Positions 43,724-53,154 of a stretch of 64,000 nt of DNA are shown here, piece by piece (position 1 is the stretch's first letter; every line of letters starts with the position of its first letter). The DNA is from Candidatus Accumulibacter affinis (GTDB lineage Bacteria; Pseudomonadota; Gammaproteobacteria; Burkholderiales; Rhodocyclaceae), in NCBI GenBank assembly GCA_016713625.1, contig JADJOT010000012.1, positions 310,001 to 374,000 of the forward strand, in the 5' to 3' direction. A model generated the notes under the pieces. It had not been told where the DNA came from. It saw only the letters and a list, made by a program, of their open reading frames with translations, and searched no databases. The translations under genes and the position numbers were made by a program.

Positions 43724-44857
43724 TCAGTCGGCCAGCACTTCTGCGGCGACGTAGTCGGCGATGGCCAGCGAAGCGGTGAGGCCGGGCGATTCGATGCCGA
43801 AGAGGTTGATCAGGCCGCGAATGCCATGTTGCGCTGGCCCCTGAATCAGGAAATCAGCGGCGGCGTCGGCAGGCCCGGCAATCTTTGGCCGGATACCGGC
43901 ATACGCCGGGGCGAGGGCACCATCCGGCAGGCCCGGCCAATAGCGGCGAATCTCGGCCGGGAAGGCGTCGGCGCGGGTCGCGTCGACACGGTAATCGAGC
44001 TTGCCGATCGGCTGACCCGGGATCGGGTCCGGCAACCATTCGACATCGGGCCCGAAGCGGGCCTGGCCGCCGAGGTCGAGGGTCAGATGCACCCCCAGGC
44101 CGCCGGTCTCCGGGAGCGGATAGACCAAGCGGGAGAACGGCGAGCGACCTGCGAGGGTATAGTAGCTACCTTTGGCGTGATGATTGCGTGGCAGCAGCGC
44201 GCTTGGGAAGCCGGCGAGCGAGGCAGCGACTTCGGGTGCCCAGAGGCCGGCTGCGTTGATCACCAGGTTTGCCCTGAAGCGCAGGCTGTCGGCGCCACCG
44301 CTATCAAGAACAAAGCCCGCGTTTTCGATCGCGCCTCCGCGCAGCGGGCTGCGCAAGGCCAGGGACGCACCGGCGCGCTCGGCGTCGCCGAGCAGCGCCA
44401 GCATCAGGCCGTGGCTGTCAATGATGCCGGTGGACGGCGAGAGCAGGGCAGCGGTGCACCGCAGTTGGGGTTCGCGGGCGCTGGCTGCGGCGGCGCTCAG
44501 CCAACGCAGGTCAGCGACGCCGTTGGCGTGCCCCTGCAGCAGCAGCGCCCGCAGCCGGTCTTCCTGAACGGCCGCTGTGGCGACGATCAGCTTGCCACAA
44601 CGCCGGTGGCGGACGCCGTGCGTGGCGCAGAATTCGTCAAGCTGTCGGCGGCCGGCAACACACAGGCGTGCCTTCAGCGAAGCCGTCGGGTAGTACAGCC
44701 CGGCGTGCATCACCTCGCTGTTACGGGCGCTGGTTTCGCTGCCAAAGGCGTCGTTGCGCTCGAGAATCACCGTTTCGACGCCCCGCTGGGCGAGTGCTCG
44801 CGCGCAGGCCAGGCCGACGACACCGGCACCGATGACGACCGCAGCAACACTTTCCAT
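43724..44857 (-). CDS. FAD-dependent oxidoreductase, L-2-hydroxyglutarate oxidase-like
   Basis: This 377-residue DAO-family protein has an N-terminal ADP-binding fold (AVVIGAGVVGLACARALAQ) and the ETSARNSEVMHAGLYYP block. The later RPKIAGPADAAADFLI and FGIESPGLTASLAIADYV blocks are typical of LhgO/L2HGDH relatives. Likely a membrane-associated oxidation of a 2-hydroxy acid with electrons passed to quinone. It lies directly upstream of, and probably co-transcribed with, the PIN gene. Confidence 0.88.
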   Translation of the reverse strand: MESVAAVVIGAGVVGLACARALAQRGVETVILERNDAFGSETSARNSEVMHAGLYYPTASLKARLCVAGRRQLDEFCATHGVRHRRCGKLIVATAAVQEDRLRALLLQGHANGVADLRWLSAAAASAREPQLRCTAALLSPSTGIIDSHGLMLALLGDAERAGASLALRSPLRGGAIENAGFVLDSGGADSLRFRANLVINAAGLWAPEVAASLAGFPSALLPRNHHAKGSYYTLAGRSPFSRLVYPLPETGGLGVHLTLDLGGQARFGPDVEWLPDPIPGQPIGKLDYRVDATRADAFPAEIRRYWPGLPDGALAPAYAGIRPKIAGPADAAADFLIQGPAQHGIRGLINLFGIESPGLTASLAIADYVAAEVLAD

Positions 44858-44973
44858 GGCTCACTCGCAGACGACAAAGGCGCATTGTAATGCCCGCACT
44901 TTGCCTCGTTCGCCGCGAATCGCTACACTGCCGAGCATTGTCACCCAAGCGCCAGACCAGGAACCACCGAAAT

Positions 44974-45561
44974 ATGCCGAAAACGCTACCCCAGAACATT
45001 CTCAGCCACGAAGCAATCATCGCTGCCACGCGCCATTGGCTCGAACGCGCCGTGATTGGCCTCAACCTCTGTCCTTTTGCCAAGGGCGTCCATGTCAAAG
45101 GGCAGGTGCGCTACGTGGTCAGCGATGCGCGCGACGAAGAAAGCCTGCTCGCCGATCTCGAGCGCGAGTTGCAGGCGCTGCAGTCAGCGCCGCCGGAGGA
45201 GGTCGATACGACGCTGCTGATCCACCCGCAGGTGCTTGATTCCTTCGAGTATTTCAGCTGTTTTCTTGGCCTCGTCGATGTCCTGCTGCGCATGCTGCGG
45301 TTGCGGGGTGTGCTGCAGGTTGCCAGCTTTCATCCGGATTATGTCTTTGTGGACACCGATCCGGATGACATCACCAACTGTAGCAACCGCTCGCCTTTCC
45401 CGACCCTGCACCTGTTGCGTGAGGCCAGCCTCGACCGTGCGGTCGCTGCTTTCCCCGATGCGGCGGCGATCTACGAGCGCAACTTCGTTACGCTCAAAGA
45501 ACTCGGTCACCATGGCTGGCGCCAGCTGGCCGTCGGCGCGCCGCAAGGCGACCGCCAGTAG
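44974..45561 (+). CDS. DUF1415 family protein
   Basis: This protein has 195 residues from the ATG at 44974. Family blocks are ATRHWLERAVIGLNLCPFAKGVHVKGQ near the start and ASFHPDYVF...NCSNRSPFPTLHLLRE in the middle. Conserved Cys, His and Asn residues hint at metal or nucleotide binding, but the function is unknown. It precedes arfB by 7 bp on the same strand. Confidence 0.85.
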   Translation: MPKTLPQNILSHEAIIAATRHWLERAVIGLNLCPFAKGVHVKGQVRYVVSDARDEESLLADLERELQALQSAPPEEVDTTLLIHPQVLDSFEYFSCFLGLVDVLLRMLRLRGVLQVASFHPDYVFVDTDPDDITNCSNRSPFPTLHLLREASLDRAVAAFPDAAAIYERNFVTLKELGHHGWRQLAVGAPQGDRQ

Positions 45562-45568
45562 GTCGCCG

Positions 45569-45985
45569 GTGCCAGCGCCTTCTCAAACAATCGAACTGCG
45601 TGAGGACGAAGTCGAGCTGATCGCCATCCGGGCGCAGGGCGCCGGTGGCCAGAACGTCAACAAAGTGTCGAATGCGGTGCACCTGCGTTTCGACATCGCG
45701 GCTTCGTCGCTGCCCGATGAACTCAAGACCCGGCTGCTCGAACGGCGCGATCAGCGCATCAGTGCCGACGGCGTGGTGATCATCAAGGCGCAGGCGCATC
45801 GCAGTCTGGAACGTAACCGGGTCGATGCGCTGCTTCGCCTGCGCGAGCTGATTGCCCAGGCGGCGTTCACACAGCGGCCACGCCGGGCGACCAAACCCAC
45901 GCACGGTTCGCAAATCCGGCGGATCGAAGGCAAGGTCAAGCGCGGTGCAGTCAAACTGTTGCGGGCGCGGGTCAGCGAATCTTGA
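45569..45985 (+). CDS. arfB: Alternative ribosome-rescue factor, peptidyl-tRNA hydrolase ArfB
   Basis: This protein has 138 residues from a GTG at 45569, the only usable start after the DUF1415 stop. It has the catalytic GGQ (GAGGQNVNK, 26-28) and a strongly basic C-terminal tail (RRATKPTH...RIEGKVKRGAVKLLRAR) that enters the empty mRNA channel. It frees ribosomes stalled on non-stop mRNA without tmRNA. Confidence 0.93.
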   Translation: MPAPSQTIELREDEVELIAIRAQGAGGQNVNKVSNAVHLRFDIAASSLPDELKTRLLERRDQRISADGVVIIKAQAHRSLERNRVDALLRLRELIAQAAFTQRPRRATKPTHGSQIRRIEGKVKRGAVKLLRARVSES

Positions 45986-45998
45986 TCAGGGAGGTGTC

Positions 45999-46580
45999 GT
46001 GCAGGTGGATCGATTGCCATCGACGTCGCAGGGGCTTGCAGTGAGCCCCGCAGAGGTTCTCGGTTTCTGGTTCGAGGAGACGACGCCGAAGCAGTGGTGG
46101 GCGAAGTCGGACGCATTCGATCGCCTGGTCGACGCGCGTTTTGGCGTCCTGCACGCGGCGGCGATGCGCGCGGAGCTGTACACGTGGCGCGCTGATGCCG
46201 ACGGTCGGCTGGCGGAAATCCTCGTCCTCGACCAGTTCTCGCGCAATATCCATCGCCATCGTCCCGAGGCTTTTGCCGGCGACGGAATGGCGCTGGTGCT
46301 CGCTCAGGAAGCCGTCGCCGCCGGGCTGGACCGCGCCCTCGATCCGATCCGCCGGGCCTTTCTCTACCTGCCGTACATGCACAGCGAGTCCGCGCTGATG
46401 CACGCGCTGGCGGTGCGCTTGTTCGCTGTGCCGGGAATGGAAAACAACCTCGATTTCGAATTGCGACACCAGGCGATCATCGAGTGCTTCGGTCGTTATC
46501 CGCACCGCAACGCGGTCCTTGGTCGCCCATCGACGGCCGCGGAAATCGAGTTCCTCAAGACCCCAGGGTCGGCCTTCTGA
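45999..46580 (+). CDS. DUF924 family protein
   Basis: This protein has 193 residues from a GTG at 45999, chosen because AGGGAGG lies a few bases upstream and the longer frame overlaps arfB. Family blocks: VLGFWFEETTPKQWWAKSDAFD, LAEILVLDQFSRNIHR, FLYLPYMHSES and GRYPHRNAVLGR. The fold is all-helical, with unknown function. It is part of the plus-strand run DUF1415-arfB-DUF924-yjbQ. Confidence 0.9.
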   Translation: MQVDRLPSTSQGLAVSPAEVLGFWFEETTPKQWWAKSDAFDRLVDARFGVLHAAAMRAELYTWRADADGRLAEILVLDQFSRNIHRHRPEAFAGDGMALVLAQEAVAAGLDRALDPIRRAFLYLPYMHSESALMHALAVRLFAVPGMENNLDFELRHQAIIECFGRYPHRNAVLGRPSTAAEIEFLKTPGSAF

Positions 46581-46598
46581 ACGGGAAAGGAGCGCCAG

Positions 46599-47012
46599 GT
46601 GGCTTACCAGGAAAGCTTTGACATCCACAGCCGGGGCCGCGGCAGCATCGAGATCACGAGCGAGGTGGCGCGCGTCGTGCGTGCCTCGGGGGTGGCCATC
46701 GGGCTGGCCAATGTCTTTGTCCAGCATACCAGTTGCTCGGTGGTGCTGACCGAGAACGCCGATCCTTCGGTGCGCCGCGATCTGGAAACCCTGGCAGCGC
46801 GCTGGGCGCCCGACGCTGACCCGGCGTACCAGCATGACCAGGAGGGCGACGACGACATGGCGGCGCACGGGCGCAACATTCTCGCCGGTGCCTCGGTGAG
46901 CATTCCCGTCAGCAAGGGCGAGCTGCGCCTCGGAACCTGGCAGGGGATTTATCTCTGGGAGCACCGGACGATCCCGCACCGGCGGCGGATCGTCGTGACG
47001 GTGGTCGGTTGA
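46599..47012 (+). CDS. yjbQ: YjbQ family (UPF0047) secondary thiamine-phosphate synthase-like protein
   Basis: This 137-residue protein starts at a GTG with GAAAGGAG upstream. It carries the conserved QHTSCSVVLTENADPSVRRDLE and the repeated His/Asp set (HDQEGDDDMAAHGRNIL). Relatives have weak thiamine-phosphate synthase activity, but the real role is unsettled. It is the last of the small conserved run on this strand. Confidence 0.92.
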   Translation: MAYQESFDIHSRGRGSIEITSEVARVVRASGVAIGLANVFVQHTSCSVVLTENADPSVRRDLETLAARWAPDADPAYQHDQEGDDDMAAHGRNILAGASVSIPVSKGELRLGTWQGIYLWEHRTIPHRRRIVVTVVG

Positions 47013-47093
47013 GATGAGCAGAGGCACGAGAGGCTCGAGAGGGCCGCGATACCCACGATGCCCACGATGCCCACGCCATCACGGCAGGGCCCG

Positions 47094-47753
47094 ATGACCG
47101 CTCCTCCGTCCGCATTGCGCCTGCTGCTGGTCGGCGGCTCCGGAGCGGTCGGTCAGCAGGTGCTGCAACTGGCACTGATCAACCCCGGGGTCGCGCAGGT
47201 CATCGCACCGACCCGCCGCCCGCTGGCGGCACAGCCCGGGCTGCACAACCCGGTGGTCGACTTCGCCTGTCTGCCACTTGACGCGCCCTGGTGGCAGGTC
47301 GATGCCGTGATCTGTACGCTGGGCACGACGATCAGAGCAGCCGGCTCAGCGGCGGCCTTTGCCGCCATCGACCGCGACCTGCCGGTGTTGCTTGCCAGGC
47401 TGGCAAGAGAGGCGGGCGCCACCCGCCTGGCACTCAACTCCTCGCTCGGGGCCAGCCTGGACGGCAACCTCTACCTGCGCACCAAGGCCGAGGCTGAAGC
47501 CGCAATCCGTGATCTTGGTTTTCCGAGCTACACGATCGTGCGGCCATCGCTGATCGACACCGAGCGCCGCGAGACGCGCAGCGGCGAGCAACTGGCCCTG
47601 GTCGCCGCGCGTCTGTTGCGGCCGCTGATCCCGCGCCGCTATCGGCCGGTCACGGCTGCGCGCATCGCACGGGCTCTCCTCGAAGGGGTGCTGCAGGGAC
47701 AGCCCGGCGAGCGCATCGTCGAGTCCGAACAACTGCAACAGGGCGAGAGTTGA
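47094..47753 (+). CDS. NAD(P)-binding oxidoreductase, HTATIP2-like atypical SDR
   Basis: This protein has 219 residues from the ATG at 47094; an alternative ATG at 47058 would add residues from a 9-bp tandem repeat (CCCACGATG). The N-terminal dinucleotide motif is LLVGGSGAVGQQVL, and LNSSLGASLDG and YLRTKAEAE hold the Ser and Lys of the family. Likely a small NAD(P)H reductase or sensor; the substrate is unknown. Confidence 0.82.
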   Translation: MTAPPSALRLLLVGGSGAVGQQVLQLALINPGVAQVIAPTRRPLAAQPGLHNPVVDFACLPLDAPWWQVDAVICTLGTTIRAAGSAAAFAAIDRDLPVLLARLAREAGATRLALNSSLGASLDGNLYLRTKAEAEAAIRDLGFPSYTIVRPSLIDTERRETRSGEQLALVAARLLRPLIPRRYRPVTAARIARALLEGVLQGQPGERIVESEQLQQGES

Positions 47754-47902
47754 CGATGCGAGTGCCATGCCACGTTGCGGAAGGCGTCGAAGCGCTATCC
47801 TCGTTGCTGCGCCCGTTCTCCAGGAAGTGTCGTTCACGATGCGCGAGATGATGCCATGATGACCGCCGACCCGGGCAATTGACGGTGAAAAGGCACTGAT
47901 CC

Positions 47903-50900
47903 ATGAGCGCCGCAGGTTCGCCGACGATCCGGCGTTCAAGGAAACTGCTGCTGTGGGGCGTCGGGCTGCTGCTCGCCGCCATAGTCGGGGTCATGACGTT
48001 GCTGGCAACGCTCGACGTTGGCGTCTACCGGCGAACGCTGGAGCAGCAACTGTCGGCCGCGCTCGGTCGTACGGTGGCGGTCGGCAGTCTGTCGATCGAC
48101 TGGTCGATGCCCCCGACCTTGTCCGCACGCGATCTGCGCATTGCCAACCCGCCCTGGGCGTCGCGGCCGGACTTCGTCACTGCCGCGAGCGGCGACGTGC
48201 GCGTCGCTCTGGGTGCACTCTGGCATGGTCAGATCGAGTTGCACGCCCTGCACCTGCGCGGCGTCGACCTGCTGCTCGAGCGCAATACGGACGGCGTGGG
48301 CAACTGGACCTTCGGCGCCCCCGATCGTGGCGATTCGCCGGTGCTCCTGCCCGACTTCGACTCCGTATCGCTCGCCGAAGCGCGCATCGCCTGGCGGCGA
48401 GGCGACGGCTCGACGGCGCAGTTGCAGGTTGCTAGCGTCGAAGCCCGGATTCGCAGCGATGTCCCGTTCGAGCTGCGCGGGCAAGCAAGCTATGGTGAAA
48501 CCCCGATGCGCCTGGTCGTGCAGGGCGACTCCTCGCTGCAGGCCGCACTCGCGGGCAAGCCCTGGCGTCTGTCCATGGCTCTGGAGCCGAAGGACGCTTC
48601 ACTCACGCTCGATGCGCGGCTGCCGTCGATCGACTCGCTGGAAGGTGCTGAACTCGGATTTACGGTCCAGGGCGACCGCCTCGACGCATGGTCCGGCATC
48701 GTAGGACGGCCACTGCCCCGGTGGGGTCCGTATCGTTTGTCAGCGCAGACACACTACACGCAAGCGAGCCTGCAGGTCGCCGATCTACGCCTGTCGCTCG
48801 ACGGGCTGCCGATGCAGGCGTCGCATCTGGAGATCGGCAGCGGCACGGCCGTGCTCGGCGCGAACGTCGACACCCGGCTGACCGTCGAGGGCAGGATCGG
48901 CGACGCGGCGTTCTCGCTCGATGCCAGCAGCGCGCCGCTGCCCAGCTTGCAGAAGCCCGGTGGTACGCAGCCCCTGACGCTGCGAGGATCGCTTGCGCAG
49001 CTCGCCCTGAGTGCCGAGGGCAGCATGGCGCTGACGGACACCGTCCCGCACTTCGATCTGGCGCTGACTGCCCAGGGCGACGCCCTCGAACCGGCGCGCC
49101 TGTTCGCTGGCGTAGTTTCTCGCCAACCCTTGCCGGTCGATCTCTCGGCGCGCTTGACGGATACGCAGGAGGGCTATGCGGCCAGGAATATCCGTGGCCG
49201 CTACCTCGGCACGACAGTGGCAGGTGACCTGGCGTACGCCAACGGGCCGCGCGCACGCCTGAGCGGGACCCTGGACCTCGGCCTCCTGAACGTCGGGCAG
49301 GCCGATGCCAAGGAGCCGAAAGGCGTCCCCGATGCCAAGGCACTGGCGGCTGCCGAGGCTGGCGCGCCGTCGTGGCTGGAGCGCATCGACACCGACCTGT
49401 CGCTGCGCATCGCGAGCATAGCCGGCCTGCCCGTGACGGCGAAGAATGTCTCCGGACGGCTGCAGTTGCGCGCGGGCGTGATCGAGCTGCCTGGCTTTGT
49501 CGCCACCCTTGCCGAAACGCCGCTTACCGGCGACGGCACGCTGCGCTGGAAGGACGGCCGGCCGCTGTTCGCCGGCAACGTGCGCATCGCGTTGCTCGAC
49601 CTGGCCAGGCTGGGCGCGAGCGGTGCGAGCGGTGCACGTTCCGGATCTGGCGGCACAGTCGACGATGCGTTGCCGCTGACCCCGCTGCGTGCGTCGGATG
49701 CCACCCTGCAGTTCGACATCGCCCGCATCACGGGTGCGCTCGTGCCGATCGGCAAGGTCGCCGCGCTTGCCCGCCTGCAGGGCGGCAAGCTTACGGTCGA
49801 GCGGGCGTCTGCCGTGGTCGCCGATGTGCCGCTGCAGGGCCGGGCGACCCTTGATGCCAGCGGCAGTGCGTGGCGCGTGGACGCCAGCGCGACGGCCGAG
49901 CGCATCGACCTGGAGGCGCTGCTGCGCTCGCTGCAACAGCCGGCGACGGCGAGCGGCGTCATCCCGGGGCTGCAACTGCAGTTTGCTACGCAAGGGACCA
50001 GCGCGCGCGCCCTGCTGGCGCAGGCAAAGCTGAACGTGCATAGCGCACCCTTCAGTCTGGCAGTGGGTCGCGACCGCTCGCCGGTGACGGTGCAGCGCGC
50101 GACGATCGAGGTCGAGCCGGGCGGGCCGCTGCGGGCGAGCGTGGCCGGAAGTGCGTTGGGCGCACCGATGGATCTGACCGTCGTCGGTGGAAGTCTGGCC
50201 GAGCTGCTGGATTTCGCGAGTGCGTGGCCGAAGATGGAGGCGAACCTGCGCACGACCGCCGGCAAGGAGTCGCTCCACGTCACCCTGACCAGCGGGCCGC
50301 TGCAGCGCCTGCTTGCCCTGCGCGACGTGCCACTGCAACTGCAGGCGACTCTGCCTGGCGCGCAGGCAAGCCTGCAGGGCACCGTGAACAAGGCCGCGGC
50401 GGCCACCGCCACGCCGCTCACCGGCCGCGTCGAGATCGCCAACCTGGCGCAGACCGCGGCCTTGTTCACCACCGCGACCCTGCCCGCCATCCCATTCACC
50501 GCCGTGGGGCGCATCACGCCGGGCGACGGCGAGGTGGCGATCGACCAGCTCAGCGCGCAAGTCGGCAAGTCCGATGCGAAAGGCCGGCTGCGCCTGCGTT
50601 GGCGCGGCCGCCCGACCTGGTCCGCGGATCTCAGCTCCCGGCTGATCGATACCACCCAGTGGGGCAGCACCGATGAGGTTTCCGTACTCGACCGGCCGAT
50701 CGCCGTAAAGGCGCTGCTGTCACAGGACGCGCAGCTTCGCCTGCGCGCAGAGCGCTTCATTCTTCCCGGCTACGACCTGGCGAAATGGCAGTTCGACGGT
50801 ACGCTCGCGAAGGGACTGATCGAGTTTTCCACGGCGGCAGCCGAAGGCGACCTGCGCGGCGACCTGCGCTTCGATGTGCGCCGCGACCTGCCCGGCGTGG

Positions 50901-51628
50901 CCCTGCACCTGTCGCTCAGGGAGGTCGAGGTGCAGACGTTGTATACGGCGGCGGCAGCGCCGACCGGCGCCAGCACGCCGCGGCTGTCGATGCGTACGCA
51001 ACTTGCGGGTTCCGGCGCCACGCTGCGTGAAATCCTCGCCACCGGGCACGGCGAATTGCTGGTCACCGCGGGCGCTGGCACCCTGCCCATGGGTGCTGCG
51101 CGTGGACTGGAGGAGCTCGCCGGCAACCTGCTGCTGGTGCTGTTGCCGGGCCAAAGGGCGGGGGGCGACGCCCAGCTCGAGTGTGCGGCCGCGCGCTTCA
51201 GCATCGCCAGCGGCATCGCCACCTCGAGTGACGGCGTCGCCTTGCGCCTGAAGAAACTGGATATCCTCGGCGGCGGCGCGGCGAACCTGCAGACGGGCGA
51301 GATCCTGTTCGGCTACCGGGCGGTGCGGCGCGAGTTGTTCAGCCTCAACCTGCTGAGCCTGACCAGCGGTTTCGCCAAGGTGAGCGGAACGATTGGCCAT
51401 CCCACCGTCAGTCTGGACCCCGGTGGCCTGCTGATCCAGGGTGGTGCCGCCTGGGCCAGCGCCGGACTGTCGCTGCTGGTGGGCGACCTCTGGCGCAAGC
51501 TCGAGTCGGGCAGCGACCCCTGCGTACGCATCGCCGCCGGTGCGCAGTCGATGGGGGATCCACTGGAGGCAATGATCCGCGCCGTGCCGCCGGTCAAGTG
51601 GCGATCGCCGGCAACGGTCAAGCCCTGA
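47903..51628 (+). CDS. AsmA family protein
   Basis: This 1241-residue protein has an N-terminal membrane anchor (about 13-38, LLLWGVGLLLAAIVGVMTLL) and the opening AsmA block (VYRRTLEQQLSAALGRTVAVGSLSI). A very long periplasmic beta-rich body follows. The C-terminal AsmA_2 region contains GELLVTAGAGTLP and ends near SGFAKVSGTIGHPTVSLDPGG. AsmA-like proteins are thought to bridge the envelope and move phospholipids to the outer membrane. It is monocistronic; the downstream region is the degraded accessory patch. Confidence 0.9.
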   Translation: MSAAGSPTIRRSRKLLLWGVGLLLAAIVGVMTLLATLDVGVYRRTLEQQLSAALGRTVAVGSLSIDWSMPPTLSARDLRIANPPWASRPDFVTAASGDVRVALGALWHGQIELHALHLRGVDLLLERNTDGVGNWTFGAPDRGDSPVLLPDFDSVSLAEARIAWRRGDGSTAQLQVASVEARIRSDVPFELRGQASYGETPMRLVVQGDSSLQAALAGKPWRLSMALEPKDASLTLDARLPSIDSLEGAELGFTVQGDRLDAWSGIVGRPLPRWGPYRLSAQTHYTQASLQVADLRLSLDGLPMQASHLEIGSGTAVLGANVDTRLTVEGRIGDAAFSLDASSAPLPSLQKPGGTQPLTLRGSLAQLALSAEGSMALTDTVPHFDLALTAQGDALEPARLFAGVVSRQPLPVDLSARLTDTQEGYAARNIRGRYLGTTVAGDLAYANGPRARLSGTLDLGLLNVGQADAKEPKGVPDAKALAAAEAGAPSWLERIDTDLSLRIASIAGLPVTAKNVSGRLQLRAGVIELPGFVATLAETPLTGDGTLRWKDGRPLFAGNVRIALLDLARLGASGASGARSGSGGTVDDALPLTPLRASDATLQFDIARITGALVPIGKVAALARLQGGKLTVERASAVVADVPLQGRATLDASGSAWRVDASATAERIDLEALLRSLQQPATASGVIPGLQLQFATQGTSARALLAQAKLNVHSAPFSLAVGRDRSPVTVQRATIEVEPGGPLRASVAGSALGAPMDLTVVGGSLAELLDFASAWPKMEANLRTTAGKESLHVTLTSGPLQRLLALRDVPLQLQATLPGAQASLQGTVNKAAAATATPLTGRVEIANLAQTAALFTTATLPAIPFTAVGRITPGDGEVAIDQLSAQVGKSDAKGRLRLRWRGRPTWSADLSSRLIDTTQWGSTDEVSVLDRPIAVKALLSQDAQLRLRAERFILPGYDLAKWQFDGTLAKGLIEFSTAAAEGDLRGDLRFDVRRDLPGVALHLSLREVEVQTLYTAAAAPTGASTPRLSMRTQLAGSGATLREILATGHGELLVTAGAGTLPMGAARGLEELAGNLLLVLLPGQRAGGDAQLECAAARFSIASGIATSSDGVALRLKKLDILGGGAANLQTGEILFGYRAVRRELFSLNLLSLTSGFAKVSGTIGHPTVSLDPGGLLIQGGAAWASAGLSLLVGDLWRKLESGSDPCVRIAAGAQSMGDPLEAMIRAVPPVKWRSPATVKP

Positions 51629-51696
51629 TCTCGTCCGCGAGGAGGTCGACTGGAAAAGGTGCAGCGCGGCGAGCAGCCGGACGATTTCAAGCCCAT

Positions 51697-51807
51697 GCCG
51701 AACTGATGCGGCAGATCGCCGCCATCATCAAGGACAGCGACTGGAAGCAGGGCGACGCTGCTGCCCATTGCGGCGTCACCCAACCGCGCATGTCAGATCG
51801 TGGCTAG
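51697..51807 (+). pseudogene. Truncated XRE-type helix-turn-helix regulator (antitoxin-like)
   Basis: The frame gives ELMRQIAAIIKDSDWKQGDAAAHCGVTQPRMSD and then stops. This is the first part of the HTH of HigA/COG5606-like antitoxins, whose second half (L-R-G-R... F-S-L-D-A-L) is missing. The 5' side is also lost in the asmA end. Probably a decayed regulator of a former toxin-antitoxin pair. Confidence 0.6.
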
Positions 51808-51906
51808 CGGGCGGCAAAGGAGCGCTTGCGGCGCGGGCGGTGTAAGGTCAATCAGGAGGCTGTCGAGAGCTCGTTGGATCTCCGTTACGATCGCCAGGCA
51901 AGCCCT

Positions 51907-51935
51907 GCCCTTTGCCCATAAAAGGCAAAAGGGGC
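51907..51935. terminator. Possible hairpin downstream of asmA
   Basis: GCCCTTTGCC (51907-51916) can pair with GGCAAAAGGGGC (51924-51935) with one bulge. It could end transcription from the asmA side, but no clear T-tract follows. Confidence 0.25.
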
Positions 51936-51974
51936 CAAGCTCGCAATGAAAGGCCTAAAAACCAAGTCTTCAAG

Positions 51975-51991
51975 CCGGGGACAGACCCCGG
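51975..51991. repeat. CCGGGG-ACAGA-CCCCGG dyad (mobile-repeat-like)
   Basis: A perfect 6-bp inverted repeat encloses ACAGA. Related CCGGGGTC words recur at 52814-52836 on the other side of the methyltransferase gene. Such CCGGGGTCTGTCCCCGG-type repeats recall dispersed REP/IS200-associated elements in proteobacterial genomes. No transposase is present. Confidence 0.4.
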
Positions 51992-52057
51992 TTTAGGTTG
52001 AGAGCATTGAGGGGGGCACGGTTACGCGTAGGGGGTTAACGGTTACAAAAAACCTGG

Positions 52058-52813
52058 TCATTCGCCCCAATAGTTTATCGCCTTAACACTAGATCTCTGG
52101 AATTTAAACCAATTGTCCCCGAAAAGTCGCGCAGCTATTTTCCTGTACCGTGAGCGTCTAGACATATTGTCACGTTCCAATAACTTTTCGACTCCTTCCT
52201 GTAACTCCTTCCACTTGCCCAACGACCCGATTTGGCCAACAGCGGGGTTCTTAATTCCAACGAGATATAAGTCAAAGCTTTCCCAATTTTCAAAAAACTG
52301 AAATTTTTCAAACCAAGACGGCAAAGATATACTTTCGCTGAAGTGCTTACTGGTGAGGTTTTTGTAATACTCCCAACCTTCGCTCACCGTATTCGGAGAC
52401 CATTTAGGATCTGTTCTCGCCGTTCCGTGTTCAGCTCTTCCAGTGGTCGCACATGTCAATACGAAAAGGCCGCCCGGCCGTAGCATACGGATCATGTTTT
52501 CTGTAGTCTCAACCCAATAGGGATTGTGCTCCATCACTTCACAGGAAATAACGACATCAAATGATTCAGAACCTCCACGAAAATCTTGCCCTTGACAAAC
52601 CATATCGACACCTGGCCCCGGCCCAACATCAATACCCAGATAGTCGCAATCTTTAAAAAACCTCCTCACGGATCCATTAATATCCATGGAGCCAATCTCG
52701 AGAACCCTTTTTCCAGAAAAAAAATCCGGCATGGATTTCGCAAGCGTTGCTACAAAATCTAGTTGCTGACGATGGGCCAATTTGTACCTCTTTAGAAAAC
52801 GCAACCGGCGCAA
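52058..52813 (-). CDS. Class I SAM methyltransferase, probably acquired
   Basis: This 251-residue protein has the methyltransferase motif I VLEIGSMDINGS, the acidic YLGIDVGPGPGVDMV, DVVISCEVMEHNPYW and LRPGGLFVLTCATTGR. It resembles the methyltransferases of surface-polysaccharide clusters. The DNA is much richer in AT than its neighbours (one 60-bp stretch is about one-third GC), which suggests transfer. Its start is doubtful: the open frame begins with a TTG inside a short tandem repeat (52800-52836), so the original N-terminus may have been cut off. Flanking CCGGGG repeats support mobility. Confidence 0.75.
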   Translation of the reverse strand: MRRLRFLKRYKLAHRQQLDFVATLAKSMPDFFSGKRVLEIGSMDINGSVRRFFKDCDYLGIDVGPGPGVDMVCQGQDFRGGSESFDVVISCEVMEHNPYWVETTENMIRMLRPGGLFVLTCATTGRAEHGTARTDPKWSPNTVSEGWEYYKNLTSKHFSESISLPSWFEKFQFFENWESFDLYLVGIKNPAVGQIGSLGKWKELQEGVEKLLERDNMSRRSRYRKIAARLFGDNWFKFQRSSVKAINYWGE

Positions 52814-52836
52814 CCGGGGTCAGCGCAACCGGGGTC
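52800..52836. repeat. Three short direct repeats CGCAACCGG at the methyltransferase border
   Basis: Copies of CGCAACCGG lie at 52800-52808, 52809-52817 and 52824-52832; the last two continue as GGTC. They overlap the first codons of the methyltransferase frame and look like a recombination or insertion junction. Confidence 0.45.
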
Positions 52837-52872
52837 TACCATTCCAGCGTGCCTCGGAGTGAAACTTGGTGC

Positions 52873-53154
52873 TCACAGGCCAAGCTCGCTATGCGACCCG
52901 AGACGGACGAGTTGCAATAGGTTGGCATTCGTCTTGCGGCAAATCAACACCAGGTCGGGCCTGATGTGACAATCCCGGTGGACTTTCCAGTCGACAGGCA
53001 GTGGGTGATCGCGGTGCCTTTCGGCCAGCCGCTGGTCATTCGCCAAGGCCGTAACAATGGCAACGAACTCACTTGCCAGTGTCTCACGATGCGGGCTTTT
53101 GGTCTTACGCTTGTAATCGCGCCTGAACTGGCCGGTTTGCTCAATCGTCCGCAT
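52873..53154 (-). CDS. YafQ-family (RelE-like) mRNA interferase toxin
   Basis: This 93-residue protein begins MRTIEQTGQFRRDYKRKTKS and contains DHPLPVDWKVHRDCHIRPDLVLICRK and a terminal LVRLGSHSELGL, the YafQ pattern with the catalytic His/Asp region kept. It would cut mRNA on the ribosome unless neutralised by a DinJ antitoxin. The start overlaps the end of what remains of that antitoxin gene, so the toxin is orphaned here. Confidence 0.85.
   Translation of the reverse strand: MRTIEQTGQFRRDYKRKTKSPHRETLASEFVAIVTALANDQRLAERHRDHPLPVDWKVHRDCHIRPDLVLICRKTNANLLQLVRLGSHSELGL

Noticed and set aside
47055..47083. CCCACGATG tandem repeat as a possible regulatory repeat
   Set aside because: Only about two and a half short copies at a doubtful gene start; more likely chance or slippage than a functional site.
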